From contig NZ_MSPR01000012.1 in the NCBI RefSeq assembly GCF_001984715.1, forward strand, positions 1 through 64,000: a stretch of DNA of 64,000 nucleotides, given 5' to 3'. Source of the DNA: Streptococcus azizii. Its GTDB lineage: Bacteria; Bacillota; Bacilli; Lactobacillales; Streptococcaceae. A program made the position numbers and the translations under genes. This document shows positions 44,652-53,232 of the stretch, piece by piece (the stretch's first letter is position 1; the number at the start of each line of letters is the position of its first letter). Below the pieces are notes generated by a model, which was given only the letters and a program-made list of their open reading frames with translations, ran no database searches and was not told the DNA's origin.

Positions 44652-45647
44652 TCAGAAAAATAAGGAAAAAAGCCATGATAAGATATTCAAGCCGATGATG
44701 ACAGCATGCCATTTCCAATACAGGAGACAAAGGCCAGCCGTTTCACGAATCCAGGCACTGGGTAGGTAGTAGAGGGCGGTTTTTGATCCTACGCTACGAC
44801 CCTTGAGCTTTAGTTTGCGCATATAAATTCCAGCCCGTAAGGAGTGAAAGCTGTTGGTCACAACAAGGAAACGCGCAGATCTATCCGGTTTTTCACTGAT
44901 GAGATTCTGAGAGAAAGTCAGATTTTCAAGGGTAGTGGTGGCCTGTGTTTCCAAGAGAAGTTTCTCGCTTGCCAATCCCTTATCAAGTAGGTAACGAGAC
45001 ATGGCTTCTGCTTCGGAAATCGCTTCATCACTTCCTTGACCACCAGAGACAATGATAATTGGTTGTCGATTATATTTTTCATAGTAGTAGAGTCCCTTGT
45101 CTAGGCGTTGGGCAAGGAGGGGTGGTACCTTGTCCCCCATTAGACCTGAGCCCAGCACAATGATGTAGTCTGGTTGGTAGGTGATGGGAAATAGATTGTA
45201 AAATAGCCCGTAGACAACATAAGATAGGTAGAGAAAACTTCCGTAGATGAGGAGGTTGTCTAACAGGAGGACGGTTTTTTCAATGAAGAAAGAAGTGCTA
45301 AAAAAGTGGAGAACTAGAGTGGTCAGGATAGCAAGACCATAAAAGAGGGAGAGGAGGTTGGCAAATCTACGTCCTTCAAAGTTCAGCATCTGTCTGCCAT
45401 TAAATAGGAGATAGGCAGTGGATAAGATGACACTTAGGGGAATGAGTAAGAGCCCGCCGATGAGAATCATGATAGCGGTCTGCTGACTCCAGCGGCTTAG
45501 CTGGACGACAAAGAATCCTGCGATGATAAAAGCAAAGAGGATAAGGACGATGAAAAAGAGGTAGGCATTGATGAGGCGCCTTGGATCAATAAGAAAGAGT
45601 ATCATAAATAACAGTGCCGGGATGAGCCATATAAGGTGAAGAATCAT
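44652..45647 (-). CDS. DUF218 (YdcF/ElyC-like) membrane protein
   Basis: 331 residues. An N-terminal membrane part has about six segments (FMILFLIDPRR..., IMILIGGLLLIPLSVIL, TLVLHFFSTSFFI). The DUF218 domain (about 155-300) has DYIIVLGSGLMGDKVPPLLAQRLDKG, IIIVSGGQGSDEAISEAEAMSRYL, and a late VTNSFHSLRAGIYMRKL. DUF218 proteins such as SanA and ElyC influence cell-envelope steps; this one's reaction is unknown. ATG 45647 behind AAGAAAGG is preferred to a TTG at 45677. The gene stands alone, between inverted repeat arrays. Confidence 0.8.
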   Translation of the reverse strand: MILHLIWLIPALLFMILFLIDPRRLINAYLFFIVLILFAFIIAGFFVVQLSRWSQQTAIMILIGGLLLIPLSVILSTAYLLFNGRQMLNFEGRRFANLLSLFYGLAILTTLVLHFFSTSFFIEKTVLLLDNLLIYGSFLYLSYVVYGLFYNLFPITYQPDYIIVLGSGLMGDKVPPLLAQRLDKGLYYYEKYNRQPIIIVSGGQGSDEAISEAEAMSRYLLDKGLASEKLLLETQATTTLENLTFSQNLISEKPDRSARFLVVTNSFHSLRAGIYMRKLKLKGRSVGSKTALYYLPSAWIRETAGLCLLYWKWHAVIIGLNILSWLFSLFF

Positions 45648-45681
45648 AAAATATAAGGACCTTTCTTTTATACTCAATTAT

Positions 45682-46693
45682 ACAAGATGTGAGGACGTTA
45701 AAAGGTCTAAGTGAAAATAGGAATTCTGACGCAGAGTCTAGAGACTCTAGGAAGAATTATCTTTTTCACACAGGCCTTAGTCCGAACTCAGTTACACAAG
45801 ATACAAAGCCCGTAAAAAACTCAAAGTGAAAATAGGAAATGCGACGAAGAAACTGGAGTTTCTAGGAGTATTTATCTTTTTCACACAGAGTTTAGGGCGT
45901 GTTCAATTACAAGATACAAAGCCCGTGAAAAACTCAAAGCAAAAATAGGAGTTTTGACGCAGAACCTCAAGTTCTAGGAAAAACTATCTTTTTTGCACAG
46001 CTCGTAGCCCGTGTTCAATTCCACAAGATACAAAGGGCGTTTGACACGAGTTTCACTCGTTTTATTTCCAACCTTCCACAGTCTATTCCTAGACTGTGGA
46101 AGCAACTCCTAGAAAAAAAGACAATCGAAGCAGGTTGTCTTGCAACCAATGAGATAATCTAGCCTCGCTTTCCTGTTTCTTAGCTCGGGCTTCTGTGGTC
46201 ACTTTCTTGTTTTTGGGTGACCAGTTGAAACAGTTCCTCGAACTGTTTCAATCTCATCTGTAATCAGCTAAAGCTGAAACAGCTGCCTATCTTTTTTCCG
46301 AAGTTTGAGGCTGAACTCAATTCCACAAGATGTGAAGCCGTAAAAAAAACGAAAGAAAAATAGGAAATCGAAGCAGGTTGTCTTGCAACCAATGAGTTAA
46401 TCTATCCTCGCTTTCCTGTTTCTTAGCTCGGGCTTCTGTGGTCACTTTCTTGTTTTTGGGTGACCAGTTGAAACAGTTCCCCGAACTGTTTCAATCTCAT
46501 CTGTAATTGGCTAAAGCCAAAACAGCTGCTTATCTATTTTCCGAGGTTTTAGTCTGAACTTAATTCCACAAGATATGAAGCCGTGAAAAACTCAAAGTAA
46601 AAATAGGAGTTTTGACAAGTGAAAAGCTCCCGTCGGGGTAGTATTCCCCAAGACTCTTGACGACGTATCCTTTTGATTGTTAAAGAGTATTAG
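45682..46693 (+). repeat. Array of hairpin-cassette units
   Basis: About 1 kb without a gene. Units of 110-250 bp share a left block (ACAAGATACAAAGCCCGTAA...AACTCAAAGTGAAAATAGGA) and a right block (TATCTTTTTCACACAGAG...GTTCAATT). The middle varies between hairpin cassettes: AGAGTCTAGAGACTCT, AGAAACTGGAGTTTCT, AGAACCTCAAGTTCT, GGTTGTCTTGCAACC, GAAACAGTTCCTCGAACTGT. A 180-bp stretch is duplicated (46123-46300 and 46366-46543). The right end (46650-46690) is a reversed BOX-like left end. Confidence 0.8.
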
Positions 46694-46779
46694 TATTTAA
46701 TGGTGCAACCTAGTGTTAGTCTACCATAAATTGTCGGGTTAGAAAAGACGGACAAGTGACACATAAAAGAAATGCTTTC

Positions 46780-46807
46780 TTGACATCTAGTAGGAAAATG
46801 CTAAAAT
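46780..46807 (+). promoter_or_regulatory. Promoter of the MarR-family gene
   Basis: A consensus TTGACA (46780-46785), a 16-base spacer and TAAAAT (46802-46807) preceded by TGC. It is a strong promoter 33 bases before the ATG. Confidence 0.8.
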
Positions 46808-46840
46808 GGTTCCCATGATAAGGAGATTGGGAAGGAGTGT

Positions 46841-47296
46841 ATGATGACGACAGATCCACTTCAAGAATTTAAAAGACTGGCTCACAAGATGGGGGCTGCC
46901 ATCCATTCGGTTGCCCGAGATAGTGACATGGAATTACTAGGAGGTCCACAGGGGCATGTGTTGCATTATCTTGCCCAGCATGAGGAGGAAGAAATTCTGA
47001 TTAAGGATATTGAGTCCCACCTAAAAATTTCAAAATCTGTAGCTAGTAATCTCATCAAGCGGATGGAAAAAAATGGTTTTATCAAGGTGGAGCCATCTAA
47101 GGTGGACAAACGCAAGAAGATTGTCCGTATGTCAGATATGGCCAAGGTAAAAAGTCAGAAGATGAGTGAATTTTGGGACAATGTACGTCAGAGATTAGTA
47201 GTTGGAATTGCAGAAGAGGATTTAGTCGTTTTTTCTAGGGTTATCCGGCAACTACATCTGAATCTAGAAAAAATCGAAGGCAGGGATAAAGAGTGA
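46841..47296 (+). CDS. MarR-family transcriptional regulator
   Basis: 151 residues with a winged helix-turn-helix: GPQGHVLHYLAQHEEEEILIKDIESHLKISKSVASNLIKRMEKNGFIKVEPSKVDKRKKIVRMSD. The recognition helix is SKSVASNLIKRMEKNG and the wing KVDKRKKIV. It probably represses its own or nearby genes on binding a small molecule. No palindromic operator is obvious. The exporter genes lie 2.7 kb upstream, too far to assume they are its targets. GGGAAGGAG precedes the ATG. Confidence 0.88.
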   Translation: MMTTDPLQEFKRLAHKMGAAIHSVARDSDMELLGGPQGHVLHYLAQHEEEEILIKDIESHLKISKSVASNLIKRMEKNGFIKVEPSKVDKRKKIVRMSDMAKVKSQKMSEFWDNVRQRLVVGIAEEDLVVFSRVIRQLHLNLEKIEGRDKE

Positions 47297-47411
47297 AGGC
47301 TCTTTTAATCGCAAAGGTTTCTTGTGTGGTGAGGGCAATAACATAAAAAAGGGAAAGGCTTGCCTAGGTCCTGCCCAGTCTTTGATTTCTTGTCTTATTT
47401 TTGACTTTCCA

Positions 47412-47420
47412 TGGTATAAT
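47412..47420 (+). promoter_or_regulatory. Extended -10 promoter of the CoA-binding protein gene
   Basis: TGGTATAAT, an extended -10 element 20 bases before the start codon, followed by AAAAAAGGAGGAAG. TTGTCT at 47390 may serve as a poor -35. Confidence 0.5.
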
Positions 47421-47440
47421 AGAAAAAAGGAGGAAGTACC

Positions 47441-47881
47441 ATGTACCCATTTCAACATCCAACGGATGAACAAATAAAAGATTATCTAGCAACTAGCAAG
47501 ACCATTGCAGTGGTCGGCCTATCGGATAGGGACGATGCGGTTAGTAAACGCGTGTCTAAATTTATGCAGGACATGGGCTACCGAATCATTCCCGTTAATC
47601 CTCGCTTAGCGACTGGTGAAATTTTAGGTGAAAAAGTATATGCCAGTCTTTCTGATATTCCGCTAGCAGTTGATATTGTAAATGTCTTTCGTAAGAGTGA
47701 CTATTTGGCAGATGTGGCACGTGAGTTTGTGACCACCGATGCTAGAATTTTTTGGGCACAATTAGGGTTACAAAGTCAGGAAGCAGCTGAGATTTTACAG
47801 GCCGCAGGTCGAGAAGATGTGGTGATGGATCGCTGTATCAAGCGGGAATATGTCCGTCTGATGGCAGATGTGGTGAATTGA
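47441..47881 (+). CDS. CoA-binding protein (YccU family)
   Basis: 146 residues forming a Rossmann-type CoA-binding fold: TIAVVGLSDRDDAVSKRVSKFMQDMGYRIIPVNPRL at the start, VDIVNVFRKSDYLADVAREF in the middle, and WAQLGLQSQEAAEILQAAGREDVVMDRCIKREY at the end, with the family's conserved DRC. It is a stand-alone relative of the succinyl-CoA synthetase alpha domain. Binding of CoA is a family property; physiological role unknown. Confidence 0.88.
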   Translation: MYPFQHPTDEQIKDYLATSKTIAVVGLSDRDDAVSKRVSKFMQDMGYRIIPVNPRLATGEILGEKVYASLSDIPLAVDIVNVFRKSDYLADVAREFVTTDARIFWAQLGLQSQEAAEILQAAGREDVVMDRCIKREYVRLMADVVN

Positions 47882-48071
47882 TGACTACTCTTGTCAATGG
47901 TATAGCCCACAAAGTAAGAGATTGGTTGGGAGTGGGAAAGAGTCTAACAACCGTTCATTTTTGCTTTGCCCTTCTTTTACACAGTTGGTTCGGCTGGTCG
48001 AAACGCTCGTAGTCCAGTGTGTTATCCCCTCAACCAGCTGCTAGATCTTGCCTATCATATTGTAAACTTTT

Positions 48072-48103
48072 TAAGGAGCTGGCGTTTGCCCAGCTCCTTT
48101 TTC
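48072..48103 (+). terminator. Terminator upstream of the efe operon
   Basis: AAGGAGCTGG and CCAGCTCCTT form a 10-bp GC-rich stem around CGTTTGC, followed by TTTTTC. It lies 190 bases after the CoA-binding protein gene. The space between shows no gene. Confidence 0.8.
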
Positions 48104-48111
48104 AGATTGTC

Positions 48112-48262
48112 TTATACTGGATGAAAATCAATAGTAGACCAGGCAAGGCAGATGCAGATAGAACGAATACCTTTCAACTCTCGTCAGTGTCGCTTTGTTG
48201 TCCGTCAGTACAGCCTTCGGCTAGCTTCCCAGTTTGCTTGTTGATGTTATAAAATAATAGTC
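48112..48262 (+). repeat. BOX-like intergenic repeat
   Basis: CTTATACTGGATGAAAATCAA at the left, CCGTCAGTACAGCCTTCGGC and TAGCTTCCCAGTTTGCTTGT toward the right, ending TTGATGTTATAAAATAATAG. The central blocks correspond to those of BOX-type streptococcal repeats. Short open frames across it are not credible genes. Confidence 0.6.
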
Positions 48263-48354
48263 TTTCGTATGGCTACTCATGTGTACGCTCTTTGGAAAAG
48301 TTGCATTTGTTTGAGAGAATGTAGAGAAGAGTGGCAGTTTGCGCTTTATATTAA

Positions 48355-48398
48355 AATTATCAGATAATTATTCCAAAATGAGAAAACTATGCTATACT
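48355..48398 (+). promoter_or_regulatory. efe operon promoter with a candidate metalloregulator box
   Basis: TATACT (48393-48398) preceded by TGC forms an extended -10, 31 bases before the start. In the -35 region AATTATC-A-GATAATT (48355-48369) is a perfect 7-1-7 palindrome. AGATAATTATTCCAA overlaps it and partly fits the Fur/PerR pattern TGATAATnATTATCA (10 of 14). Iron-dependent control is plausible for an iron-uptake operon but not shown. Confidence 0.5.
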
Positions 48399-48428
48399 AG
48401 AGGTAGCTTTTTAGGAAAGGGAAGGAAG

Positions 48429-49289
48429 ATGAAAAAACTTGGTATAATGCTACTATCGTCTACTGTCTTACTAACAGCCTGTACGATGGCGGCACCCAAT
48501 ACGGACACAAGACAAGAAAGCACCACAATGCAGGTAGATGACAAGGCCCTTGATAAGGCAACCGCTGATTACAAAAAGTTTGTAGAAGAGCAAATCGCTC
48601 AACTGTTGACAGATACAGAAGATTTTGCCCAGCTCCTTAAAGACGGTAAGTTGGAAGAAGCTAAGAAAGTCTATCCGGTTATCCGTATGGCCTATGAGCG
48701 GTCAGAGCCGATTGCGGAAAGTTTCGGTGAATCTGATGTGAAAATCGATTTTCGGTTGGTAGATTACATGGAAGAAAATAAGACCGAAGAAGGCTGGTCG
48801 GGTTTTCATCGTATTGAAAAAATCCTCTGGGAAAACAATACTACAGTAGGGACTGAGCCGTATGCTGATCAGCTAGTAGATGACATCAAGGAATTGAAAG
48901 CCAAAATTGCAACGGTTGAAGTAACACCAGACATCATGTTAACAGGGGCGGTTGACTTGCTCAATGAAGTGGCCACCAGCAAGATTACTGGTGAAGAAGA
49001 GGTCTATTCGCATACAGATTTGTATGACTTTAGAGCCAATATTGAGGGGGCAGAGAAGATTTTTGAACTCTTCAAACCGATGCTAGAAGTAAAAGATGCT
49101 AACTTGGTTCGCACCCTTGAAAAAGAGTTTGCGAATGTCAATGGACTTTTGGATCAGTATAGGATAGATGGCACACATTATAAACTCTACACAGATTTGA
49201 CGACAGAGGACACCAAAACCTTGGCTGAAGCGGTGACCAAACTTGGCGAGCCTCTTTCACAAATGGGAATTATCTTAGATGGAAAGTAA
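48429..49289 (+). CDS. efeM: EfeM/EfeO-type iron-uptake lipoprotein
   Basis: 286 residues. A lipoprotein signal ends at the lipobox LLTAC (Cys18). The rest is an M75-type imelysin-like domain with H127-RI-E130 in GFHRIEKILWE, the HxxE motif of EfeM/EfeO. There is no cupredoxin domain, so it is of the short EfeM type. It is proposed to bind iron outside the membrane for EfeU. Start 48429 follows GGGAAGGAAG and gives a proper signal peptide. It is the first gene of efeM-efeB-efeU-tatC-tatA. Confidence 0.9.
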   Translation: MKKLGIMLLSSTVLLTACTMAAPNTDTRQESTTMQVDDKALDKATADYKKFVEEQIAQLLTDTEDFAQLLKDGKLEEAKKVYPVIRMAYERSEPIAESFGESDVKIDFRLVDYMEENKTEEGWSGFHRIEKILWENNTTVGTEPYADQLVDDIKELKAKIATVEVTPDIMLTGAVDLLNEVATSKITGEEEVYSHTDLYDFRANIEGAEKIFELFKPMLEVKDANLVRTLEKEFANVNGLLDQYRIDGTHYKLYTDLTTEDTKTLAEAVTKLGEPLSQMGIILDGK

Positions 49290-50525
49290 ATGATGACAAA
49301 AGACGAAAAATGGTTTGATAAGAAAATGGATCGTCGCGAATTTCTAAAAAAAGCAGGGATAGGAGGAGCTGGTCTTGCACTCGGTGCTTCGGGTGCGTCT
49401 GCTTTTTTTGCTAGGAAGGTGACGAATGAGACTGCTAAGGTTGAAGGTGGAGAAAACATTTCCTTTTACGGGGAACACCAGGCGGGAATTGTTACCCCGA
49501 TGCAGAAGAATGTCTATTTTGTCGTATTGGATTTGCATACGACAGATAAGGCAGAAGTCATCCAGGTGTTGAAGGATTGGACGGCTTATAGCGAGAGATT
49601 AGTAATGGGAGAATTGGTCAAAGAAGATAGTGATAATCGCTATCTCCCACCTTTTGATACAGGCGAGACAGTCGGACTCAACCCCCACCGTTTAACGCTT
49701 ACCTTTGGCGTTTCTCCTGCCTTTTTGACTAAGTTGGGCCTAGACAGTAAGAAGCCGAAGGAATTTCGAGATTTGCCCGTGTTTCCACGAGACCAGCTCA
49801 AGGAAAGATACACAGGTGGGGACATCGTTATTCAAGCCTGCGCAGATGATGAGCAGGTGGCCTTCCATGCGGTGAGAAATCTAGTGAGGAAGGGGCGCCA
49901 TGTGGTGACCATGAAATGGAGTCAGGCAGGCTTTGCGGCGCTTGGTAATCGGAAAGAAACCCCACGCAACCTTTTTGGCTTTAAAGATGGCACAGCAAAT
50001 GGCACAACTGAAGAAGAATTTAAGGAAATTATCTGGTGTGATGAGGCCAACTGGATGCGGGGTGGTACCTACATGGCAGTACGCAGAGTCCAGATGTTCC
50101 TAGAGACTTGGGATCGAACGAGTCTCAAAGAGCAGGAGAACACCTTTGGTCGCTATAAGGAAAGCGGGGCGCCCTTGGGACAAAAAGATGAATTTGATGA
50201 AGTGGACTTGGACTTGAAGGATGAAAAGGGTGAGCCAGTTATACCGATTGATTCCCATGTTCGCTTAGCCAAGGAGACCGATGTTGAAATCTATCGTAGA
50301 GCTTTTTCCTACTCAGATGGAATTGATGAGAAAACAGGGCAATTTGACTCGGGACTGCTCTTTATTTCCTTTCAAAAAGATCCAGAGCAGTTTATCACGA
50401 TTCAGAATAATCTCGGAAGTGTGGATAAGTTAAATGAGTACATCACCCATGTCGGAAGTGGTTTATTTGCTTGTTTTCCTGGTATAAAAAAAGGAGAGTA
50501 TATTGGTCAAGCCTTATTTGAATAA
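49290..50525 (+). CDS. efeB: EfeB, Tat-exported DyP-type heme peroxidase
   Basis: 411 residues. The N terminus has a twin-arginine signal (R15-R16 in DRREFLKKAGIGGAGLALGASGASA, listed here in its parts). The DyP domain has NLFGFKDGTAN, the GxxDG motif with the catalytic Asp, and the proximal His in PIDSHVRLA. It is proposed to oxidise Fe(II) or otherwise handle iron for EfeU. It must be exported folded with heme, which explains tatC and tatA in the same operon. It begins right after the efeM stop. Confidence 0.93.
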   Translation: MMTKDEKWFDKKMDRREFLKKAGIGGAGLALGASGASAFFARKVTNETAKVEGGENISFYGEHQAGIVTPMQKNVYFVVLDLHTTDKAEVIQVLKDWTAYSERLVMGELVKEDSDNRYLPPFDTGETVGLNPHRLTLTFGVSPAFLTKLGLDSKKPKEFRDLPVFPRDQLKERYTGGDIVIQACADDEQVAFHAVRNLVRKGRHVVTMKWSQAGFAALGNRKETPRNLFGFKDGTANGTTEEEFKEIIWCDEANWMRGGTYMAVRRVQMFLETWDRTSLKEQENTFGRYKESGAPLGQKDEFDEVDLDLKDEKGEPVIPIDSHVRLAKETDVEIYRRAFSYSDGIDEKTGQFDSGLLFISFQKDPEQFITIQNNLGSVDKLNEYITHVGSGLFACFPGIKKGEYIGQALFE

Positions 50526-52200
50526 ACTGGCGCTCCTTGCCCTCCTCATTCTGGCCTTACTTGCTCACCGCGTTTCAGCAGAAGAGTCCTATAGCCATCT
50601 TTTTATTACGATTACAGATGCGACAACAGCTTTAAAAAAGGGGGATAGGAGTCAGGCAGAGGAGCTCATTTCCCAGTTGCAGGCAGATTTTTCACAGGTT
50701 GAACATCATGATTCTAAGGCCGGTCAAGAGGTAACAAGACGCTTGATGGAACTAGGACAGAGTCCGACAGAAGAAAAATTAGTCGCCGTTTCTAAAGCCC
50801 TTTTAGACTTTGAGGCAGAGCAACACCCCGTTGATGTCGAGGCCGAAAAAGAGAAGTTGATGATGAAACTTACACCCAGTTATGAGGAATTGCAAGACGC
50901 GATTGATAGTAAGGACATCCATGCAGTCAAGGATAGATACAAAAAACTAAATAGCATGTGGACAGCCAACGAGCGCATTGTCCGCGATACCAGTACAGCT
51001 CATTATGGGAAGATTGAAACAGCTCTTTCTTTCCTGCGTAGTAGTATTGAGGCAGAACCAGTAGATTATGGGACCATTCAGACCACATTTGATGATGTAA
51101 AGAATGCTATTTTGGATTTTAAGGTCGGAAAGGAAGTTGCGACGACTACTAGCGATTTGACCCTAAAAGATGGGATTGATTTGCTGGAGCAGGCGCAGGC
51201 TGCTTTTGAGGCAGGGGATAGCACCCAGGGAGCTTCCTTGATGAAGGAATTTATCACCATTTGGCCGAGCATTGAGGGCGATGTCAGTACGCGTCAGCCG
51301 AGTCTTTATACCCGTGTGGAGAGTGAGGCACCTGTTATCATGGTGCGAGGTGATGAGGCGGTTTATCAAGAAAAACTGACCCAGATGATTGCTGAGCTAT
51401 CCAGTATTGATACCTCTGCCAGTTATACTGTTTTGGATACCATGCTGATTTTGCTGAGAGAGGGAGTGGAAGCCCTGCTCATCGTGATGACCTTGGTGTC
51501 TACTCTGAAGGCCAGCAAGCAGAAAAAAGGCTTGGTCTGGGTCTATGGTGGAGCGGTCGTAGGACTTCTAGCTAGTGCGATACTAGCCATTGCTCTGCAG
51601 CAATTTTTCCCGACCCTCTCATCAGGTGTCAACCGTGAAATTATTGAGGGAGTGGTTGGAATTGGTGCAGTAGTGATGATGGTTATTATTGGCATTTGGC
51701 TCCATAGCAAGTCCTCAGTCAAGAAATGGAATGCTTATATGGAGAGGCAGATGCAGGTAGTGACAGCCAGTGGTAGCTTTCTTTCCATGTTTGCCCTGAG
51801 TTTTCTAGCGGTCTTTCGGGAGGGAGCAGAAACCATTCTTTTTTATGCGGGGATCCTACCTAAAATTAGCCCCAAAGCATTTTTGTTAGGGATTGGTTTG
51901 GCCTTGTTGCTTCTGCTAGTCTTAGCTATTTTGATGGTGCAAACAGCTAGCCATATCAAGCCACATCGTGTCTTTTTCTACCTAACTTGGTTGATTTACG
52001 GCCTTGCCTTTAAGATGTTAGGAGTGAGTATCCATGCCCTTCAATTAACCAATATCCTACCCAATCATGTGATAAAAGGGGTTCCGGCAGTGGATGTCAT
52101 TGGTCTTTATCCAAGTTGGGAAGGTCTCTTGTCGCAGTTCTTACTGATCAGCTTGATTGCTTACTTAATTTGGAAGAATCGAGAGCCTTATGAAACATGA
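50503..52200 (+). CDS. efeU: EfeU, FTR1-family iron permease
   Basis: 565 residues. A signal peptide (1-26) and a long extracytoplasmic helical region (30-300) precede the FTR1 membrane part of about seven helices. The two REGxE iron motifs are present: LLREGVEALL and FREGAETIL. The helical N-terminal part is a feature of Gram-positive FTR1 proteins. The start is TTG behind AAAAAAAGGAGAG, overlapping efeB by 23 bases. It transports ferric or ferrous iron together with EfeM and EfeB. Confidence 0.92.
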   Translation: MVKPYLNKLALLALLILALLAHRVSAEESYSHLFITITDATTALKKGDRSQAEELISQLQADFSQVEHHDSKAGQEVTRRLMELGQSPTEEKLVAVSKALLDFEAEQHPVDVEAEKEKLMMKLTPSYEELQDAIDSKDIHAVKDRYKKLNSMWTANERIVRDTSTAHYGKIETALSFLRSSIEAEPVDYGTIQTTFDDVKNAILDFKVGKEVATTTSDLTLKDGIDLLEQAQAAFEAGDSTQGASLMKEFITIWPSIEGDVSTRQPSLYTRVESEAPVIMVRGDEAVYQEKLTQMIAELSSIDTSASYTVLDTMLILLREGVEALLIVMTLVSTLKASKQKKGLVWVYGGAVVGLLASAILAIALQQFFPTLSSGVNREIIEGVVGIGAVVMMVIIGIWLHSKSSVKKWNAYMERQMQVVTASGSFLSMFALSFLAVFREGAETILFYAGILPKISPKAFLLGIGLALLLLLVLAILMVQTASHIKPHRVFFYLTWLIYGLAFKMLGVSIHALQLTNILPNHVIKGVPAVDVIGLYPSWEGLLSQFLLISLIAYLIWKNREPYET

Positions 52201-52927
52201 GCAAGAATTAACAATCGTTGAGCATTTGGCCGAGTTTCGGACTCGTTTTCTTTGGACGATTTCCTTTTTCTTCATTAGCTTCTTGGTCAGTCTGTATTTT
52301 TCAACGGATCTCTATCGGTTGTTGACCCAAGGATTTTCTCAGAAATTGGTCGTCCTAGGACCCGATGACATCTTATGGATCTATCTCAATTTAGCCAGCC
52401 TAATGGCCTTTACCCTGACCCTACCATTTTTGACCTATCAGGTCTGGGCTTTTCTTGTACCAGCCCTTGAAAAGGCAGAGGCTAGAAGTGTATTTTGGTA
52501 TATTCCGGCAGTCTTTTTATGTTTTCTAGCAGGCTTATTATTTGGATTTTACTTGGTCAGTCCAGCCCTGCTCCAAGTCCTCTTATCCCTTGGAGAAGAC
52601 CTTTTTGATACGCAATTAACAGCTCAAAATTATCTGACCTTCCTGCTGCACACGACCATCCCCATGGCAATTATCTTTGAACTGCCTGTTTTGGTGGCTT
52701 TTTTAACCTCCATCGGTATTCTTTCCCCACGATTTTTGGTACAATATAGAAGACATGCCTACTTCAGTTTGCTGGTACTTGCTGTTATCATCACACCAGC
52801 TGACTTTATTAGTGATTTAGCGATGACAATACCACTCCTTCTCATCTATGAAGTGAGTGTGGCCATCAGTAGGTGGCTTTACCGTAGAAAAGAAAAAAGG
52901 AGAACCGGATATGGGAATCTTACGTGA
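52190..52927 (+). CDS. tatC: Sec-independent protein translocase TatC
   Basis: 245 residues with six membrane helices. EQELTIVEHLAEFRTRFLW matches the TatC N terminus (E-LR-R), and F-E-LPVLVAFLTSIGILSPRFLVQYRRHAYF matches its later signature. TatC recognises twin-arginine signals. Only EfeB in this window carries one. It overlaps efeU by 11 bases. Confidence 0.93.
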   Translation: MKHEQELTIVEHLAEFRTRFLWTISFFFISFLVSLYFSTDLYRLLTQGFSQKLVVLGPDDILWIYLNLASLMAFTLTLPFLTYQVWAFLVPALEKAEARSVFWYIPAVFLCFLAGLLFGFYLVSPALLQVLLSLGEDLFDTQLTAQNYLTFLLHTTIPMAIIFELPVLVAFLTSIGILSPRFLVQYRRHAYFSLLVLAVIITPADFISDLAMTIPLLLIYEVSVAISRWLYRRKEKRRTGYGNLT

Positions 52928-53090
52928 TATTGGAGCACCAGGAATGATTATCTTAGTCCTGGGGGCTCTCTTGATATTTGGACCAAAGCGCCTACCAGAA
53001 TTGGGCGAATCCATCGGCAAAATGATGGCATCCTTTAAAAAGGCTCTGGATCAAGGAGAGCAAAAGGATAAGGATGATACAGGCAGCTAG
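52911..53090 (+). CDS. tatA: Sec-independent protein translocase TatA
   Basis: 59 residues: one N-terminal membrane helix (APGMIILVLGALLIF), the hinge GPKRLPELGESIG, an amphipathic helix (KMMASFKKALDQ) and a charged tail. This is the TatA/E pattern; no TatB is seen, so the system is the minimal TatAC type. Start 52911 follows AAAAAGGAGAACC and overlaps tatC by 17 bases. An imperfect AGAGTG/CACTCT hairpin and T-run near 53110-53150 may end the operon. Confidence 0.92.
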   Translation: MGILRDIGAPGMIILVLGALLIFGPKRLPELGESIGKMMASFKKALDQGEQKDKDDTGS

Positions 53091-53232
53091 GCTGATTTCA
53101 GAAAATGAAGAGAGTGAGGGAATGTGTCTGGACAGGTCCGCACTCTTTTTTTCACGGTGATTGATGGTCTACAATCATTGAGGGAATAAAAGGTAAACGA
53201 AATGATGATAGAATCAGTATAGGGGGAAGGAA

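Noticed and set aside
44203..46700. CRISPR array
   Set aside because: The repeats are either strictly tandem or have palindromic cassettes shared between loci, with no unique spacers of equal length and no cas genes.
40632..47296. The MarR gene as direct regulator of the ABC exporter
   Set aside because: In S. suis a MarR gene adjoins a related exporter pair, but here it is 2.7 kb downstream behind repeats and another gene, and no shared operator was found.
48019..48252. A 77-codon frame before the efe operon
   Set aside because: It crosses a clear terminator hairpin and a BOX-like repeat and has no ribosome site.
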